From: Plantago ovata
Lineage: Eukaryota; Streptophyta; Magnoliopsida; Lamiales; Plantaginaceae
Assembly (NCBI GenBank): GCA_028274465.1
Contig: CM051457.1
Coordinates: 54,658,425 to 54,722,424 of the forward strand
Direction of reading: 5' to 3'
Length of the DNA stretch: 64,000 bases
Made by a program: the position numbers and the translations under genes. Below the pieces are notes generated by a model. The model saw nothing but the letters and a program-made list of their open reading frames with translations, had not been told where the DNA came from and ran no database searches. This document shows, piece by piece, positions 32,407-45,989 of the stretch (position 1 is its first letter; each line of letters starts with the position of its first letter).

Positions 32407-34587
32407 ATGCTCACTGATAAGTTAGATGCCAAGGGTGTCAAAGTATACTTCATAGGCTATCCTCGTCAGACGAGAGGCTATGAATTCTATCATGCTGAAG
32501 ATCACAAGGTGATCGTGTCTAGAAACGTGAAGTTTTTAGAAGCTGAATACCTCGAAGAAGAGAGGTTAGATGATATGATAGAACTTGAAGAAATTCAAGA
32601 CTTTGACACGCGCGAACATGAGGTCTCTAAATCTTCTGATTTGGACTCAAGTTCAGTGGGAGCTTTCGAAGCAGACAAGGGTAATGATATGACACTTGCT
32701 AGGAATGCCATAGTCAGTGGGAGTCCTTTGATTAGATCAACTGTTGAAACCACACCAATAGAACCCGTTGTCAACCAACCTGTGCAACAAGTTGCACTAG
32801 AGCAGCCTCCCGCAAGGGAACAGGGTCGCGCCCAACGACCAGCTGCATCAGTACCCACTGATAATGTTCGTGTTACACGAATCCAGAAAAGAAAAGCACC
32901 AGAACAAGTCGAGCTCCGTAGGTCGAAGAGGATCCTAAAAGGACCTCAGAAGCAAAGGCTTATGATAGAAGACATCAGTGAACTTGATGTCGGTTTATCA
33001 GATCGGGATGATTTCGAGACCTACAAAGAGGCAATAATTGATATTGACTCAGACAAATGGCAAGAGGCCATGGAATTAGAAATGGATTCAATGTACCAGA
33101 ACCAAGTTTGGAACTTGGTAGACTTGCCCCAAGAGGTTAGACCAATTGGGTGCAAATGGGTCTTTAAGCGAAAGACAGATGCCGATGGCAAGGTACAAAC
33201 GCACAAAGCTAGGCTTGTGGCGAAAGGCTACACGCAAAGGTATGACATCGATTACGATGAAACCTTTTCACCGGTAGCAAAATTGAAGTCCATTCGAATT
33301 CTACTTGCGATAGCTGCCTACTATGATTATGCAATCTGGCAGATGGATGTAAAGACAGCCTTCCTCAATGGAAACCTTGAGGAAGAGGTCTATATGGTAC
33401 AGCCGGAAGTTTTTATTAGTAAAACCAGGCCAACTGCTGTATGCAAATTACAAAGATCCATCTATGGGCTAAAGAAAGCGTCGAGGAGCTGGAATATCCG
33501 CTTTGATGAAGCTGTCAAATCGTTTGACTTCATCAGAAGCAAGGAAGATCCCTGTGTCTATGCGAGACACAGCGACAAAGGAGTTGTTTTCATGATCATT
33601 TATGTAGATGACATTTTGATCATGGGAAACAATGTCTCTATGCTAGAAGAGACTAATGTTTGGTTATCAAGTACCTTCTCGATGAAGGACTTGGGTGAAG
33701 CGAACTACATCCTAGGGATCAAGATCTTTAGAGATAGATCCAGGAGGATGTTAGGAATGACACAGTCCACCTACATCGACAAAATACTGAAGCGTTATAA
33801 GATGGACGCCTTAAAGAGAGGCTTTCTCCCAGCTAGGCATGGGATTGTCTTATCAGTTAAGGATGGTCCTAAAACTGATGAAGAGATAAATGCAATGAGT
33901 CGTGTGCCCTATGCTTCGGCAGTAGGGTCTATAATGTATGCAATGAATTGCACAAGGCCCGATGTGGCATATGCGCTTAGTGTCACTTGTCGACACCAAC
34001 AGAATCCAGGAGTACCTCACTGGACTGCTGTGAAGAACATTCTTAAGTACCATAGACGGACTAAAGAGATGTTCTTGGTGTTTGGTGGAGAACCAGAATT
34101 AAAGATGTCTGGGTATGTCGACGCTGGATTTGAATCAGATCCTGATGACTTTAAGTCACAGACAGGATACGTATTCAAATTGAACGGAGGAGCTGTCTGT
34201 TGGAAGAGCTCTAAGCAAGCCACGGTTGCTGACTCATCCACAGAGGCCGAGTACATTGCTGCATCAGAAGCATCGAAAGAAGCTGTCTGGATTTCAGAGT
34301 TCTTGAAGGAATTGAGGGTTGTTCCTGCTCCCAGTCCAATAACGATTTATTGTGACAATACGGGCGCCGTCGCTCAAGCTAGGGAGCCTAGATCTACAAA
34401 CAAGAACGAACATGTACTTATAAAATATCACGTTATACGTGAGATTATAGATAGAGGAGAAGTTAGTATAGAACGTGTCTCTACCACGGACAACGTGGCA
34501 GATCCTTTCACCAAGGTCTTAGCAGTGGAAGTCCACTTAAGACATTATGCTAATCTGGGCATTAGGCATAAATGTGACTGGCTCTAG
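32407..34587 (+). pseudogene. Copia-1 RT and RNase H (open 726-codon remainder)
   Basis: An open stretch covering the integrase C terminus, an acidic linker, RT (CKWVFKRK, MDVKTAFLNG, YVDD at 33601-33612, SRSWNIRFDEAV) and RNase H (SSTEAEYIAASEA, YCDNTGAVAQA), ending at the TAG before the PPT. Catalytic residues look intact. It cannot be made as a full polyprotein because of upstream frame breaks, but the enzyme domain itself is well preserved, pointing to recent activity. Confidence 0.9.
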
Positions 34588-34590
34588 TCC

Positions 34591-34601
34591 AAGTGGGAGA
34601 T
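34591..34601 (+). promoter_or_regulatory. PPT of copia-1
   Basis: AAGTGGGAGAT abuts the 3' LTR start TGATAGTG. Identical in copia-2 at 61590-61600. Confidence 0.88.
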
Positions 34602-36694
34602 TGATAGTGTATATGTCCTAGAGACAGTCCTTACTAAGGGCATGGTACCTTATAGAGGGCATATATGTACTATTACACAGGTCAACGTAATATAGTATAT
34701 GTTTGTTGCATTTTACTGTTGAGTATCGCTTTCATATTTATATTACACCAGGTTGCAGCATGTCATATCTTTATTACTGTCTGTATTGATATTAAACATG
34801 TCCCCTCGGATAGATGACCGATCACATAGATAGTGGGAGCTATGTGAGTTATCATCTATCCCAAACTCGCCCTAGTCGAGGTTCATCTCGGATGTGGGGG
34901 TCTGAATGAACCAGACAAGACTAGTATGCGTGGAGGTTATACTTGTTGGAGCAAGTGTGAGCCGATCCCACGGCCACGGAACGAATTGTTGCACAATCGA
35001 GAAACGTTCCCATAACTGCGCATAGTTGTTCGAAGAAGCTTTATCGAACAATGAAAGTACCCACCGGACACTCCCATCGATGCATACTCTACACCGAAGT
35101 GTCTATGGGAACCGGTGAGTTGTCGAAGTGATGCCAGTCGTCCTTTGGACTTACAGGACTTTATCATCATATTTGTTGCCCCATATCCTTGGTGGACCCG
35201 TCGATGTCAGCTCTGAATAAGCAGTTGACCTAAGACACGATCCAGGATTATGGCTAAATACAAATGGGGGTGATAAGTGATTTTGTGAAGGATTCATCTC
35301 TCAAGTGTAGAACAGGAGAGCACTGCTCATAGTCTGCATAGTTGTGTTGGTAAAGTCACTGGCCAGTGCAAATGATATATTATGATGGTCATAAGTATAT
35401 CTTAACCAAGAAACTCCCTGAGACGCCCGTGGATGTATTATTGGGATAGACACTTCATCGATCCTAGATACATTCGAGCAAGTCAGATGAAGGGACGTTA
35501 CCATCGCCGCGTTGAGCGCGACAGGCTTCGCAACGAAAGGGTTAGCTTTGAGAAACCTCTCAAACGTCCTCACGTATTAATATTGTAAATGGAACCGTCT
35601 AGGAATTCCATGTTGCCTAGTCTAGGACTTGCTTAATGCGGTGAGGCCCTATGGGTCACACTATGTGGTGATTCAGTCTATCAGAATATCCTTGAAGATG
35701 GAATCGCAATTAATTCGGAATTAATTGTGATTGATGGATTATAATTGATTTGGAATTAATTATAATATTTGGTGGCACAATTAATGATTTGGAATTATTA
35801 ATTGAATTGGCTAATTAATTGTATTTTATGTAAATACAATTAAAGATTATATTTTGGAAATATAATGGAGGTTTGATTAGAAAGGATATGTTAATATAGA
35901 ATTAACATATGCATTTGGGCAAAATCTACTTGGAGTTTGAATTGCCTTAGAAATATAAGTGGGTCCCAAAATTGGGACCCACCTCCCGTAGGACAAGGCG
36001 CGCGCGCGCTGATGGATAAGGGGAAGGAGTTCGACTCCTTCCTCTATTAGAAGTCCAAGGGATAAGATAGATTTTCCTGATTGAGTTTTAATTTATTGGG
36101 AATGAATCTAGACTTGATATTCGTTTCCTTGTGCGATAAGAATTAGATTCTTATTCCTTTACGAAGTCTAACTGCATATGTTTTAGGCTTCTAAAGACAA
36201 CTATATATAGTGGACTATTAGAGAGCTTTTTATACACAGTTTTGAACACAGTTTCAGACATAGATTTTCACAGTTATTCTACCTAGTTTTCTTAGAGAAA
36301 ATAAAAGCTCTCCCCTCGTCCCTTAGCCACCCGCGCGCGCCACCTCACCGGAGGAATCGCCGCCCCATCTTCTTGGTCACACAAAGAATATCCTAGCATT
36401 CTTCCGATTGGCTGTTCATCCGTGGATACCAAGGTTGAGGTTCTAGGAGCTGGAAACTAACTCTCATTGTCTTGCAGATACAAGGAGCATTGTAGATATC
36501 TTCGACTTCGACGAAGGAGAAGATACACCGGAATATTACGAAGACTTGGAAGCTGCTTTGGAAGTAAGGTTAGTCTTCTAATTGACGTGTTTATATATAT
36601 ACGACATATGCATAATCAATTAACCTGTATGTTAAGAAATTTTTTGAAATTTCGCTGCGTACCCTAGGGGTAACTCTGACCGTATTTTCTTACA
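34602..36694 (+). repeat. 3' LTR of copia-1
   Basis: A complete 2093-bp LTR, TGATAGTG to TTCTTACA. Hairpin/CG element near 35959-36009 and TATA (ACTATATATAG) near 36200-36211. It defines what is missing from the 5' LTR. Confidence 0.92.
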
Positions 36695-37595
36695 GTATGA
36701 TCATTCAAACCATAGTGGGTTAATAATCATGCATGAAGTACCCGATCATTTTGCATAGAGATCTTTGATCATGAATTGTCCAATGTGTTCCGTTTTATTC
36801 AACACTACGAAGATAGAGGGCTTAGATAGATCAAAGAAATAAAGCAATAACTCAAAGTCTTATTCGCTTTACCACCATCAGCATAATTACTAACCCTTCG
36901 CTAAGAAATCACATACTATCACCAACGATAGATTTAGCTACTCATAGTTGTCATGCAATCAACATAAATCATAGCAAGATTGAATGAAAACATGTTGAAA
37001 GATATATAAATATGAATAGAAAAAATTATGAGATACAATGTTACAGAAACAATCTCCGAAGAATCGAGATCTCACAAGCTCCAAATCGATAAGAAAAAGT
37101 GTCTCCTATGCTAAGAATTCCCAGAACAGGCTCTGGAGAATTCCTACCTAAAACTAATGAGAAAGGTATGAAAAAGGTCTGAGAAAGTATGAAAAATGGA
37201 GAAAACTGAGCAACTATATATAGGAGTTCGGAACGTGTGGGGCGAGTCGCCCCACACACCGGGCGAATCGCCTGGTGTGGGGCGAACCGCCCCACGTCCC
37301 GGGCGAATCGCCCGGGAGTTCCAGTCGGCCAAGGACGCGTTTTTGGATTTCTTTTCCTTTTCGAACTCGGTTTTTGCCTTCTAGTGACCTTTTAGCCTTC
37401 AGACTCGACCCCTAGACTTCAAATCCTATCCGGAATCTTCTAGATACTCCAAAAATGTCCTCGGAACACCGATTCTTCGTTCTCTTCAATATAATTGCCC
37501 GGAAAACCATGTTTTTCACCTAAAACCTGTAAAATGCAAACTAAAGGGAAACGTGAAAAAGGACTCGAATGAAGGTGTAAAATACACGTTCATCA
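36695..37595 (-). repeat. Reversed family-A LTR fragment
   Basis: Matches the right-hand two thirds of reversed A LTRs such as 58994-60306, ending CGTTCATCA at 37595. A palindrome cluster is at 37237-37317 next to TATA (minus strand, near 37214-37222). It lacks about 65 bases near 37550. Copia-1 entered it at 36694/36695; the left remainder is deleted. The right target duplication in SIRE gag should be AAGCT (37596-37600). Confidence 0.85.
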
Positions 37596-38504
37596 AAGCT
37601 ACAGAGAATTGGAAGAGTATCAGTCCTCAATTCTAATGTTACTTGCTGAAATACAAGAAATGAAAAAGATGAAAGTCAATTTCAAATCTTATGCGGATGC
37701 TAGTAACACACTGATTGAACTCAACTCTTATCTGAGAGATCCATCTCAGAAAGAAGGTTTAGGTGCCACGTATGAAGGTGATGATGTAATACTCTTGAGT
37801 AAAGACAAATCACTAATCACCTTTGTTCGTGCAACTTATAGTGGTCAACCGGAACTCTATCAAATTGGTCAATCTATGGTTGCTGAAATAATCAATCAAG
37901 TACCTACGACCGAAAAGCCCGTTGTTGCTACTCAAAGTAACAAGACTTTAAAAGGAAAACAGGTTACTGAAATGCAAACTGTTCAGAAAAAGGATGTTGT
38001 AAAGCATTCTGCCAAACAAGTTGTTGAAAAGCAATTTGTTAAGACTAGAGGCAAGATTACTACACGTAATCAGAAGACCTTTGCTGACAAACCTGAATCA
38101 AGTAAGGTTGCTGAGACAAAAGCTCAGCATACTCCGAAAAGTGGACTTGAATTCAAAACCAAGCAAAATCAACTTTTTCATGAGTATAAGCAAAGTCAGC
38201 AAAGATACTTCAAAGAGTTGAACAAAACCAAGCCTAAGAGTACTGACAATACTCAATATGCTAGGACTAGAAGGAACCTTGTTAGAAAAGAACTTAATGA
38301 AAAGTATGTTCAGCAAAAGGGTCAACCAAGCAAGACAGCACATCAGAAAGTGGACTTGATTAGCAATGATCAAAAGTCTTTCGGTTCTAAACCCTCTAGT
38401 TCCTCAGCAAGTAGAAAACAAGTCAAGATTGAAAAACTCAAGACTTGGGTTTCCATTGGACGTTTTCTTGAACATGTTAATGGACATCCAATATTGGATA
38501 ATTA
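37596..38504 (+). pseudogene. SIRE gag fragment, copy 3
   Basis: The C-terminal gag region aligned with 10700-11647 of copy 1. It keeps the frame lost in copy 1 (CAATTTC near 37676) but lacks about 22 bases near 37605 between repeated AGAATT words. It ends at the TAA equivalent to 11645-11647. Basic, with repeated QSQQRYFKE-like segments. Confidence 0.82.
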
Positions 38505-38510
38505 ACTTGT

Positions 38511-40235
38511 TTGCTCTTAATTGTGAAGACTTCAGCCATGGAGAAAAACAATGCAATTTGGCAATTTGACAGTGGTTGTGGAATGCACATGACGGGCAAT
38601 AAGAAAAACCTTATAAACTATAGATGGTGGTCTAAAGGTCCAACAATAAGGTTTGCTGGTGGAGACTTTGGTTCTACTAAAGGTTATTGTGACGTGAAGT
38701 TAGGATGCATTACCATTTCGGGAGTTCTTTATGTCAAAAATCTTAAGTTTAACCTTTTCAGCATGAGTCAGTTTGCTGACAAAGGTTACTTCATCAAAAT
38801 CAAAAGTGATGAATGTAAACTTATAGACTTTGAGACAAAGAAGGTTATCATGGTTGCTAGAAGATCAGGAGGTATCTATACCGTAGATTGGTCTTCAGCA
38901 ATCGTTGAAAAATGCCTTATCTCAGATCATGACTGACTTGATGAAAAAGCATGGTTATGGCATAAACGAACAAGTCATCTAAACTTCAAGACGCTGAATA
39001 AGCTGTCTAAAAAGGCACTTGTAGTTGGATTACCTAAGGTTACGTTTAAGAAGGATGGTGTTTGCACTGCATGTCACCAAGAAAAGTAAACCAAAACTTC
39101 TTTCAAGAACAAGGCAGTACCGTAAACTACAAAACCTTTACAACTTTTGCACATGGACTTGTTTGAATCTTCTTCAACAAGCTATGCTGGCAAGAAGTAT
39201 GGTCTGGTGGTGGTAGATGACTATTCAAGATTCACCTGGGTAGTGTTTATCAAACACAAGTCTGAAACAAGGACTGAAATACCTATCTTGTTGAACAAGC
39301 TCGAAGTCATGAAAAATGACAAGGTAAAAGTCATAAGAACAGACCATGGTACTGAGTTTGTAAACCAGTACATAACTGAGTATTGCACTTCCAAAGGCAT
39401 ACAACATCAGTTATCCTCACTAAGGACACGTCAACAAAATGGTGTTGCTGAAAGGAAGAATCGTACCCTTAAGGAAGCAGCTAGAACAATGCTTGCTGAC
39501 ACTGAAATAATTGAAGCTTATATACCGCCTGTTATACTCAAAATAGATGCTTGATAACTAAAGAATACAACAAAACGCCCTTTGAGTTATTTGTTGGAAG
39601 ACCTCCTAACATCACTCATTTAAGAGTATTTGGTTGCAAATACTTTGTTCTTAACAATGGTAGAGAATACTTAAGAACATTTCAACCAAAGGCAGATGAA
39701 GCGATATTTCTTGGCTACTCCTTGCATAGCAAAGCTTATAGAGTTTACAACAAAAAGGAACAAAAGATTGAAGAATCAGTGCATGTTGTATTCTATGAAA
39801 AATGACAAGGAGTCCTTGCTGAAGAAGAGATATCAGAATGTATGAAGAAATTACTCATACATGAGCAAAGAACTGAATCCGATGTTAGAAATGTCAAATC
39901 AATTGAACTTAATGATGATTCTGACAATGACACTCCTACCCAAGTCATGACAAGATAAATGTAGTTCATGATAAAGAATTTCCGGCTAAGGACGCAGTTG
40001 CTCCCGATGTTGCTGAAACTACGCGACTTCCTATGTCTGCTGACGAGTTAACTCAAACTGGCGATGCTGAACAAGTAGTTACTGATGAACCAATTTCAGC
40101 AGAAATACAACAAGATACCAGTAGTACTGAACAAGTAAATGCTGAAGAGTCACATGCTGAAACGCAAACATATCCAAATCCAAAGAGCAGAAAACCTGTT
40201 AATAAGTGGATTACAGATCATCCCTCTACGGATAC
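38511..40235 (+). pseudogene. SIRE pol fragment, copy 3
   Basis: Protease with FDSG active site, integrase zinc and DDE regions, and the linker before RT. Several stops and shifts: TGA at 38934-38936, TAA near 39087 and 39123, breaks near 39545 and 39803, and another near 39940. Copia-2 then interrupts; RT sequence resumes at 63651. Confidence 0.84.
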
Positions 40236-42320
40236 TGATAGTGTATATGTCCTAGAGACAGTCCTTATTAAGGGCATGCAACCCTTATAGAGGGCATATA
40301 TGTACTATTACACAGGTCAACGTAATATATATATATATGTTTGTTGTTTGACCATTCAGTATCGCTTTCATATTTATATTACACCAGGCATGAAGCATGT
40401 CATATCTCTATTTCTGTCTGTATTGATATTAAACATGTCCCCTCGGATAGATGACCGATCACACAGATAGTGGGAGCTATGTGAGTTATCATCTATCCCA
40501 AACTCTCCCTAGTCGAGGTTCATCTCGGATGTAGGGGTCTGAATGAACCAGCTGAGACTAGTATGCGTGGAGGTTATACTTGTTGGAGCAAGTGTGAGCC
40601 GGTCCCACGGCCACGGAACGGATTGTTGGACAATCAAGAAACGTTCCCATAACTGCGCATAGTTGTTCGGAGGATGATTACCGAACAATGGAAGTACCCA
40701 CCGGACACTCTCATCGATGTATACTCTACACCGAAGTGTCTATGGGAGCCGGTAAGTTGTCGAAGTGATGCCAGTCGTCCTTTTGACTTACAGGACTTTA
40801 TCATCACATTTGTTGCCCCATATCCTTGGTGGACCCGTCGATGTCAGCTCTGAATAAGCAGTTGACCTAAGACACGATCCAGGATTATGGCTACATACGA
40901 ATGGGGATGATAAGTGTTTCTGTGAAGGATTCATCTCTCATGTGTAGCACATGAGAGTACTGCTCATAGTCGTCATAGTTGTGTTGGTAAAGTCACTGGC
41001 CAGTGCATCGATATATTATGATAGTCAGAAGTATATCTTCGTAACCAAGCAACTCCCTGAGACGTCCGTGGATGTATTATTGGGATAGACACATCATCGA
41101 TCATAGATGCATTCGAGTCAGTCAGATGAAGGGACGTTACCATCGCCGCATTGAGCGCAACAGACTTCGCAACGAAAGGGTTTGCTTTGAGAAACCTCTC
41201 AAACGTCCTCATGTATTAATATTGCAAATGGAACCGTCTAGGAATTCCATTTTGCCTAGTCTAGGACTTGCTTAATACAATGAGGCCCTATGGGTCACAC
41301 TATGTGGTGATTCAGCTTATCAGAATATCCTTGAAGATGGAATCGCAATTGATTTGGAATTAATTGTGATTAATGGATTATAATTGATTTGGAATTAATT
41401 ATAATATTTAATGGCTCAATTAATGATTTGAAATTATTAATTGAATTGGCTAATTAATTGTATTTTATGTAAATACAATTAAAGATTATATTTTAGAAAT
41501 ATAATAGAGGTTTGATTTGAAAGGATATGTTAATTTAGTATTAACATATGCACATGGGCAAAAGCTACTTGGAGTTTGAATTGCCTTAGAACTATAAGTG
41601 GGTCCTAAAATCGGGACCCACCTATCTCCCGCAGGACACGCGCGCGCGGGAGCTGAGTAGGAGAAGGAGTTCGACTCCTTCCTCTATTAGAAGTCCAAGG
41701 GATAAGTTAGATTTTCCTGATTGAGTTTTAATTTAATTGGGAATGAATCTAGACTTGAAATTGGTTTCCTAGTGCGATAAGAATTAGATTCTTATTCGTT
41801 TATGAAGTCTAATTGCTTATGCTTTAGGCTTCTATTGACTACTATATAAGTAAGTCATTAGAGAGCTTTTTCAGTATCAATTCTTAGAGAATTATTCTAC
41901 CTTTCTAAGAGAAAATAAAAGCTCTCCCCCTCTCCTCTATAAGCCGCGTGCGCCACCCCTCTTGCCGGAGGAAAAATCGTCGCCCCATCTTCTTGGTCAC
42001 ATAAAGAATATCCTAGCATTCTTCCGATAGGCTGTCCATCCGTGGATACCAAGGTTGAGGTTCTAGGAGCTGGAAACTAACTCTTATTGTCTCGCAGATA
42101 ATCAGAGTATTGCAGATATCTTCGACTTCGACGAAGGAGAAGATACACCGGATTATCACGAAGACTTGGAAGCTGTGCTTGCTTTGGAAGTAAGGTTAGT
42201 CTTCTAATTGACGTGTTTAAATATATACGGCATATACATAATCAATTAACCTGTATGTTAAGAAATTTTTTGAAATTTCGCTGCGTACCCTAGGGGTAAC
42301 TCTGACCGTATTTTCTTACA
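40236..42320 (+). repeat. 5' LTR of copia-2
   Basis: 2085 bp, TGATAGTG to TTCTTACA. TATA (CTACTATATAAG) near 41836-41848; hairpin and CG run near 41600-41648. The 3' LTR lacks about 35 bases near 63610 that are present here. Confidence 0.93.
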
Positions 42321-42321
42321 G

Positions 42322-42333
42322 TGGTATCAGAGC
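42322..42333 (+). promoter_or_regulatory. PBS of copia-2, initiator Met-tRNA
   Basis: TGGTATCAGAGC one base after the LTR end, as in copia-1. Confidence 0.93.
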
Positions 42334-43711
42334 CAGGTTAATTGGTTACGTATATACGTATATGTGTTGTATGATTTTGTAGTTTATGTGGATGCAGTTG
42401 ATTCTATGATTAATTCGATTTTCAAAAGTTTTGTTTTTTATATAAATTTAGAATTTTGAATATTTGAGGACTTGGTAGGGGACGGGACTTGGTCCCGTCC
42501 CGTATTTTAATATATATATATATTTTTTCGAGTCGGACCCAAAATCGAATTTTGAAAATTTTGAGGATTGAATTTTATATTTGGAATATAAATATGATTT
42601 AATTGTAATTGTTTTTAATTAGAGGGGTTAAATTTAATTAGTATATAGTTAAAGGGCTTATTTGTAATTTATCAATTTATTGTTTATTGCAAATTAGTCC
42701 TTATAGTTTTGAATTTTAAATTTAACACCTCCAAGGTTTCAAAAATTACAATTAAGTCCTTCGGGTTTTCGAAAATTGCTACCTGGTCAATAGAATTTTC
42801 AATTTTTCAATCTAGTCCAAATTTTCAATTATTTCATAGAGATTATAAGTATGAGATTATAATTTTCATAATGAAATTATGAAGTCATTTGGCATCCACA
42901 CAGGCTACTACTTGTTTGTTTGCTCGATATGCTATTGTTTGCCAATGCATGTTTAAATACCACGTATTTTACTTTCCGTTCGACCGCTATGCATGTGAGG
43001 GTAGGCGGCGCCCTCTTATTTGTCGGACCGCATATTTTATGTATGGGTAGGCGGCGCCCATTATGTGCTTGACCGCGTTTAGAACTACAATGGATAGGCG
43101 ACATCCATTACGTGTAGACCGCTCATGCATGATGGGTAGGCGGCGCCCTTATTTGTTTGTAGATGACTGATAACAACCCTCAAGCTACAAGCCCCAACCA
43201 ATATAAGTGCAGAAATATATATATGTATGTATTTCTGAGATGCTTTCCATAGGGTGCTTTAATTCTGAACTTTCATTGCGTTTTCCTGTATTGGCGACCT
43301 CGTCTTACAGACTCGCAGTAATCGTCAGATTAGAGTAAGCCTATGGTTATAACTTACTCCATATTGTATCTAGAGACCTCGATAGGTACAATATGTAGAG
43401 CATCGGGTTAAATTAGATTTAACACCCGAGAGTTGCGTGACGCAATTGGATAGTCCTACCGGTCATATTATGCTATGCGACCAGCCCCCGTTGGAGTATA
43501 GCATAGTATGGATTTGGATCTTGGCCACTACGGTAACTTGTTGGACATTACCCGTATGTTTATTTTAGGGGCAAGCATATGTGAAAATAGTGGGAGCTAA
43601 ACAGCTAAAGGACATTGTTGTTTAGTTATGTTGACTGTGTATTTAGAAATAATATTTCAATAGTTGATTTATTATTTTCGTTCTATACTATTTCTCCTAA
43701 GAAAAACCGAA
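42334..43711 (+). other. Leader of copia-2 with four AGGCGGC hairpins
   Basis: No gene. Hairpins at 42997-43015 (GAGGGT/GCCCTC), 43043-43061 (ATGGGT/GCCCAT), 43089-43109 (AATGGAT/ATCCATT, loop AGGCGAC) and 43134-43148 (GGGT/GCCC). Unit 2 keeps pairing by different bases from copia-1 (GCCCAT versus ATCCAT). The GC island of copia-1 is absent; a short GGGACGGGAC/GTCCCGTCCC hairpin stands in its place. Confidence 0.7.
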
Positions 43712-44551
43712 ATGGCGAGTACCTCGCTCCGTGCTGTCTTAGAGAAGCAAATTTGACCAGACCGAACTTCCTAGATTGGATCAGGAATATACGTTTGGTG
43801 CTGAGGTACAAAAAAATTGAGTACGTCTTGGACGAGGTCATTCCCGTGTGCCCCGAAAATCAAACTGTCGATCAGGTTGCTGCTTGGAATCAAGCCAACA
43901 AGGCAAAGTCTGATAAGCATCTTGAGGATGCTAGATCCGCGCAGTGTATTATGCTGGCGGCAATGAGCAATGAGCTGCAGAGGCAACAAGAAAGCATGTT
44001 GTCGTATGAGATGCTGAAGCATCTCGAGTCGCTCTTTAAGACGACAACTAGAAGTGTTGAATTTGATTTGATCAAAGAGATACACAGATGCAAGCTCAAT
44101 GAAGGAGGGAACATGTCTGAACATGTTCTCAAAATGATTGGTCTCTTTGAAAAGCTTGCCGATGCCGGTGTTAAGCTAGAGAACAAGATCATGGTGATCT
44201 TTGTCCTTCAATCATTATCGAGTTCGTATTCGTAGTTCATCATTAACTACACGATGAATGCGAAGGACATAACACTGCCCGAACTCCATAATCTGCTGAA
44301 GACATATGATCAGACTCTTCTTAAGAAGGAAAAGTCGATCATGTTTGTTGGGCAACCGTCTAACCCAAACCCGAGAAACAAAGGTGCTAAGGGTAAGGGA
44401 AAGTCGGGAGCCAAGGCTAACACTTCGAGTGATAAGCCTAAGCGTTTGAACAAGAAAAGGAAGTTCAAGGGAAGCGAAACGGTACGCACAGATGAATGTC
44501 TTTTCTGTAAGCAGAAAGGACATTCGAAGAAAGATTGCCCTAAGCTGAGGG
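43712..44551 (+). pseudogene. Copia-2 gag, broken
   Basis: ATG 43712 (MASTSLRA) runs into an indel near 43750. The gag body follows in another frame to a TAG at 44233-44235, then continues to the zinc knuckle CLFCKQKGHSKKDC. The gag-only element inserted right after CPKLR (target GAGGG 44547-44551). Downstream coding resumes at 50043. Confidence 0.85.
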
Positions 44552-45715
44552 TGATGAATGTGTATTTTACACTTTCATTTGAGTCTTTTTCACCTATTTT
44601 AGCTATCCTCTATGTTAATTTAGCTATATTTTAGTGCATTTTATTAGAATAGTGTCACGTTTCCCTTTAGTTTGTATTTTGCAGGTTTTGGTTGAATTAT
44701 ATTGAAGTAGACAAGGAATTGGTGATCCGAATGCCTAATTGGAGTATCTGAAAGATTCCGGATAGGATTTGAAGTCTAGGGGTCGAGTCTGAAGGCTAAA
44801 AAAAGGTCACTAGAAGGCAAAAACCGAGTCCGAAAAGGGGAAGAAATCCAAAAACGCGTCGAAAACGCGTAAAGGGCCGAAAAATACTCCCGGGCGAATC
44901 GCCCCACACCAGGAGAATCGCCCGGTGTGTGGGGCCTTTCGCCCCACACCTCCCGAATACCTATATATAGTTGCTCAGTTTTCTCCGTTTTTCATACTTT
45001 TCCAGAACTTTTCTCTCACCTTTCTCATTAGTTTTAGGTAGGAATTCGCCAGAGCCTGTTCTGGGGGTTCTTGGCTTAGGAGATACTTTTTCTTAGCGTT
45101 TTGGAGCTTGTAAGATCGCGATTCTTCGGAGATTGACAACCTTCGGTAACATTGTATCTTACAGTTTTTTTATTTATATTTATATATCTTTCATCATGTT
45201 TTCATTCATTCGTGGTATGATTTCTGTTGATTGCATGACATCTATGAGTAGCTAAACTTCTCGTTGGTGATAGTATGTGATTTCTTAGCGAAGGGTTAAT
45301 AATTATGCTAATGGCTATATCGCGCATTATACTCTGAGTTATTTCTTTATTTCTTTGATCTATCTAAATATCTATCCTCGTAGTGTTGAATAATTACGGA
45401 ACACAACTGGACAATTCATTGATCAAAGATCTCCATGCAAGACAGAGGAATTTATGCATGATTATTAACCTGTTATGCTTTGAATGACCATACTATCACC
45501 AATCTCCATTATCTGCTAAGAAAAACCTTTGCTAAGTCGTCTGTTGATTTTATATTCTTAAGTTAGATTAGATAAAGCTAGTTATAGTCCTTAGAGATCG
45601 ACACTCGAGGTTATTCTACTGCTACACTACGGTTTTCGTTGTAGTTGTGAATTGCCTTTGGCTAAATACAAATTTATTTGATTCATTAGAATCTGTCAAA
45701 TTCTACGGTTCATCA
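44552..45715 (+). repeat. 5' LTR of the gag-only element
   Basis: 1164 bp. Palindrome cluster 44889-44952 and TATA (CTATATATAG) at 44961-44970. Compared with the 3' LTR it lost one palindrome unit of about 24 bases and a further stretch near 44690. Confidence 0.93.
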
Positions 45716-45718
45716 AAT

Positions 45719-45737
45719 TGGCGCCGTTGCCGGGGAC
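45719..45737 (+). promoter_or_regulatory. PBS, Asp-tRNA type
   Basis: TGGCGCCGTTGCCGGGGAC three bases after the LTR. Confidence 0.93.
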
Positions 45738-45989
45738 TATACTCCTTTTTTCTGTTTAGCTTATTTATATTTTCAACATTCAATTCCCAGAACAGCTCTT
45801 GGATTGTCTCTTAGAAATTTCACTTTCTTACCCTATTTCTTTCCTCCTATCTTCTTCAGTAAATTCATCTAATCTGATCTTGGTTACCTTGCGTGTTTGT
45901 GCTCTCGAAATTTTTGGTGAAATTGTGTTTGATTACGCTAATAGAACTAATTTTTAGTTTTGAGTTACTCTTACTACAGAAGTACAGGT

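Larger units (their letters stand above)
27183..36694 (+). mobile_element. Ty1/copia element copia-1 (Angela/Tork-like, tentative)
   Basis: A nearly complete element: truncated 5' LTR, Met-tRNA PBS, long leader, gag-protease-integrase, RT-RNase H, PPT and full 3' LTR. The RT (SFSMKDLGEANYILGIKI type) and RNase H match Angela-type copia from memory; lineage is tentative. The first ~590 bp of the 5' LTR and the left flank are deleted. On the right it abuts the middle of a reversed family-A LTR, with expected duplication GTATG (36695-36699). Confidence 0.87.
37596..40235 (+). mobile_element. SIRE-type element copy 3, left part
   Basis: Gag C-terminal half and the first half of pol, interrupted on the left by the reversed A LTR and on the right by copia-2 (GATAC 40231-40235, resuming with GATAT at 63646). 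The TTGCTGA/TCAGCAA word occurs about 13 times here. Confidence 0.87.
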
